From assembly GCF_033473495.1 (NCBI RefSeq), contig NC_088939.1:682001-746000 (forward strand): 64,000 bases of DNA. Direction: 5' to 3'. This stretch comes from Cercospora beticola (taxonomy: Eukaryota > Ascomycota > Dothideomycetes > Mycosphaerellales > Mycosphaerellaceae). The position numbers and the translations under genes were made by a program. Every line of letters begins with the position of its first letter. Position 1 is the stretch's first letter. The notes under the pieces are model-generated. The model had not been told where the DNA came from. It did not search any database and saw only the letters and a program-made list of their open reading frames with translations. This document shows, in pieces, positions 62,720 to 64,000 of the stretch.

Positions 62720-63913
62720 CTACTGCGAAGCCCTCTCAACCTCATGATTCATCCCCGGCTTCGCCTCCAAGGGATAATACTCCTGCGATCCCGATCCTTG
62801 TCCTCCGTGCTGCCCATTATAGCTTCCGCCCAGAGAGTCCTTCCCGATTCTCACAGTCTCATCACCTTTGATTCTCGCCCAAACTGGTGTCCTCGCAACA
62901 TCGATCTCATTGTTCGCCTGACTCCGCTCAGTCGTAATCGCTCGTCCCGCCGATGTCTGGTTAAGCATGTGTCTCAAAATTCCCAAACTCAAGTTCCTCG
63001 TCAAGAACATGATCAGCGACCATACGAATAGTGCGGCGTACACGCATCCAAACATGAGAGCAGGGATAGCGTAGCGCCAATCGTAAGAGATTCCGATCGA
63101 GTACTGCGCAGCAGGTCTCATAGCGTATGCCGTCGAGGAAGAAGTGTCACGACGTTGCATTTGATCTTGGTCGGCAGCCGTGGAAAGCGTGCTTCGCGCG
63201 CTGACCAGGTTATTGGCCATGAGGTCCGTCCAGATCAAATCCACGATTTTGCCCGGGTTTGCTCCGTTCGCCAGAAGTCGTTGCCATTGCAGATATAGCA
63301 AGTAGTTGCTCGCTCCCGTGTAGTCTTGCGCTCCGGGAATGACATCGTTAAAATCTCCAAACATATCGGCCAGAGCTGCGAAGGGCGCTCGATTTCCTGC
63401 TACAGCATCCTCGATAAGTGTAGTACCTCCGAAAGCTGAAGCAGCATTTGCAGGAAGTCGGAACTTCGATTGACGGACTGTCGAGACATTGGCTGTGTTT
63501 GCTGCTTCTGAGGAAATGAGGCCCCAGTATGGGTCCATAGCGGCGATTTTGCGGTAGGTGTTCTCTATTGCCCAGGTAGGCAGGTCGTTGTCGGAGGCGT
63601 ACTCGACGTCTCGAACGTTTTCGATGATGAGATTATCGAGATTGGCAGTGCCGTTGATCTGGAAATCGACGAGTTTGATCGATGCCGACACGCCCGAGAC
63701 GCAGGAGTAGATCGGCTGTTGCCAAATGCTGCCAGGAGTGAGCTGGAGGGCGTCGCTGCCAGGAACTGGATTCCCCTGATCGTCTATTTGCGTGCCAGTG
63801 CCGAGTACGAGGCCTCCTTTTGCGCCAATTCGTGTGATGTTCGTGGCATAGCTAGAGTTGAAGCCGTTGATGAGATCAGCTAGAATATGGTCAGTGGACT
63901 GGCGTACGACTTG
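62720..63913 (-). CDS. Membrane protein with large ectodomain, 5' part outside window
   Basis: This is the C-terminal part of a protein similar in design to the one at 51987-54214. About 300 residues of exterior domain (SASIKLVDFQINGTANLDN, AGNRAPFAALADMFGDFNDV, YLLYLQWQRLLANG) come before one strong helix (IPALMFGCVYAALFVWSLIM) and a hydrophilic tail of about 95 residues with PVWARIKGDETVRIG and Gly-rich repeats. The frame runs upstream to an acceptor-like GGCAG at 63914. A further upstream exon probably lies beyond, outside the window. It is convergent with the sirtuin gene (27 bp between stops). Function unknown. Confidence 0.7.
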   Translation of the reverse strand, partial: QVVRQSTDHILADLINGFNSSYATNITRIGAKGGLVLGTGTQIDDQGNPVPGSDALQLTPGSIWQQPIYSCVSGVSASIKLVDFQINGTANLDNLIIENVRDVEYASDNDLPTWAIENTYRKIAAMDPYWGLISSEAANTANVSTVRQSKFRLPANAASAFGGTTLIEDAVAGNRAPFAALADMFGDFNDVIPGAQDYTGASNYLLYLQWQRLLANGANPGKIVDLIWTDLMANNLVSARSTLSTAADQDQMQRRDTSSSTAYAMRPAAQYSIGISYDWRYAIPALMFGCVYAALFVWSLIMFLTRNLSLGILRHMLNQTSAGRAITTERSQANNEIDVARTPVWARIKGDETVRIGKDSLGGSYNGQHGGQGSGSQEYYPLEAKPGMNHEVERASQ

Positions 63914-64000
63914 CTGCCATTGGAACCCATACCAATCAGAACAATGTCAGGAGCGACATTTTCAGAGAAATTGGATGTCCCCAGAATTCTCAACGGGCCC

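Overview
The window is nuclear DNA of a filamentous ascomycete, most likely a Dothideomycete of the Mycosphaerella type. The genes are monocistronic, sit on both strands, and carry short introns (about 47-81 nt) with GT(A/G)AG donors and CTRAC-like branch sites. Typical fungal families are present: Zn2Cys6 regulator, AceTr and NCS1 transporters, DUF4246, LPxELR-type proteins and small secreted cysteine-rich proteins. A repeat island shows the C-to-T / G-to-A signature of repeat-induced point mutation (RIP). The organism assignment is inference from these features. I could not run any homology search. Exon structures were built by hand from splice signals and reading-frame continuity.

Layout. 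0-3.4 kb: an MFS sugar transporter running off the left edge and a five-exon AceTr acetate transporter, both on the minus strand. 5-9 kb: two LPxELR-type proteins and an F-box protein. 9-17 kb: a CTNNBL1-like spliceosome protein, a DUF4246 oxygenase-like protein, a small unknown and a Cys/His-rich nuclear-type protein. 17.6-23.6 kb: an F-box-like protein, an unknown and a seven-exon sugar transporter. 24-28.6 kb: a free-standing ACP-thioesterase protein with a degenerate carrier domain, a secretory lipase whose frame contains a TAG, and a third LPxELR protein. 28.7-36.7 kb: an NCS1 permease, an alpha/beta hydrolase, a 72-aa unknown, QCR8 in four tiny exons, a type II membrane protein with a PAN-like ectodomain, and a mitochondrial ATPase. 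37.5-41 kb: a small secreted protein, a Cys-rich protein and a secreted GH47 mannosidase.

41-48 kb is gene-poor. It ends in a truncated ankyrin relic that abuts about 3.2 kb of RIP-degraded, TpA-rich DNA. Inside that tract lies a 2.33-kb Ty1/Copia LTR element with two 216-bp LTRs, a 5-bp target duplication and a half-tRNA-iMet-like primer site. It is nested in an older repeat, and only its 5' LTR is strongly mutated.

48.4-51.5 kb: two small secreted Cys-rich proteins flank a WD40-like gene. 52-54 kb holds a large membrane protein, and a similar one runs off the right edge at 62.7-64 kb. Between them lie a small kinase-like protein, a Zn2Cys6 regulator with a GC-AG intron, an HSL-type hydrolase, a KstD-like flavoprotein and a SIRT5-type sirtuin. 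The regulator, hydrolase and flavoprotein could form a small catabolic or detoxification cluster; this is inference from adjacency.

I saw no rRNA or CRISPR array and no convincing tRNA gene. Several real genes are split so finely that they show only as fragments when single open frames are read.
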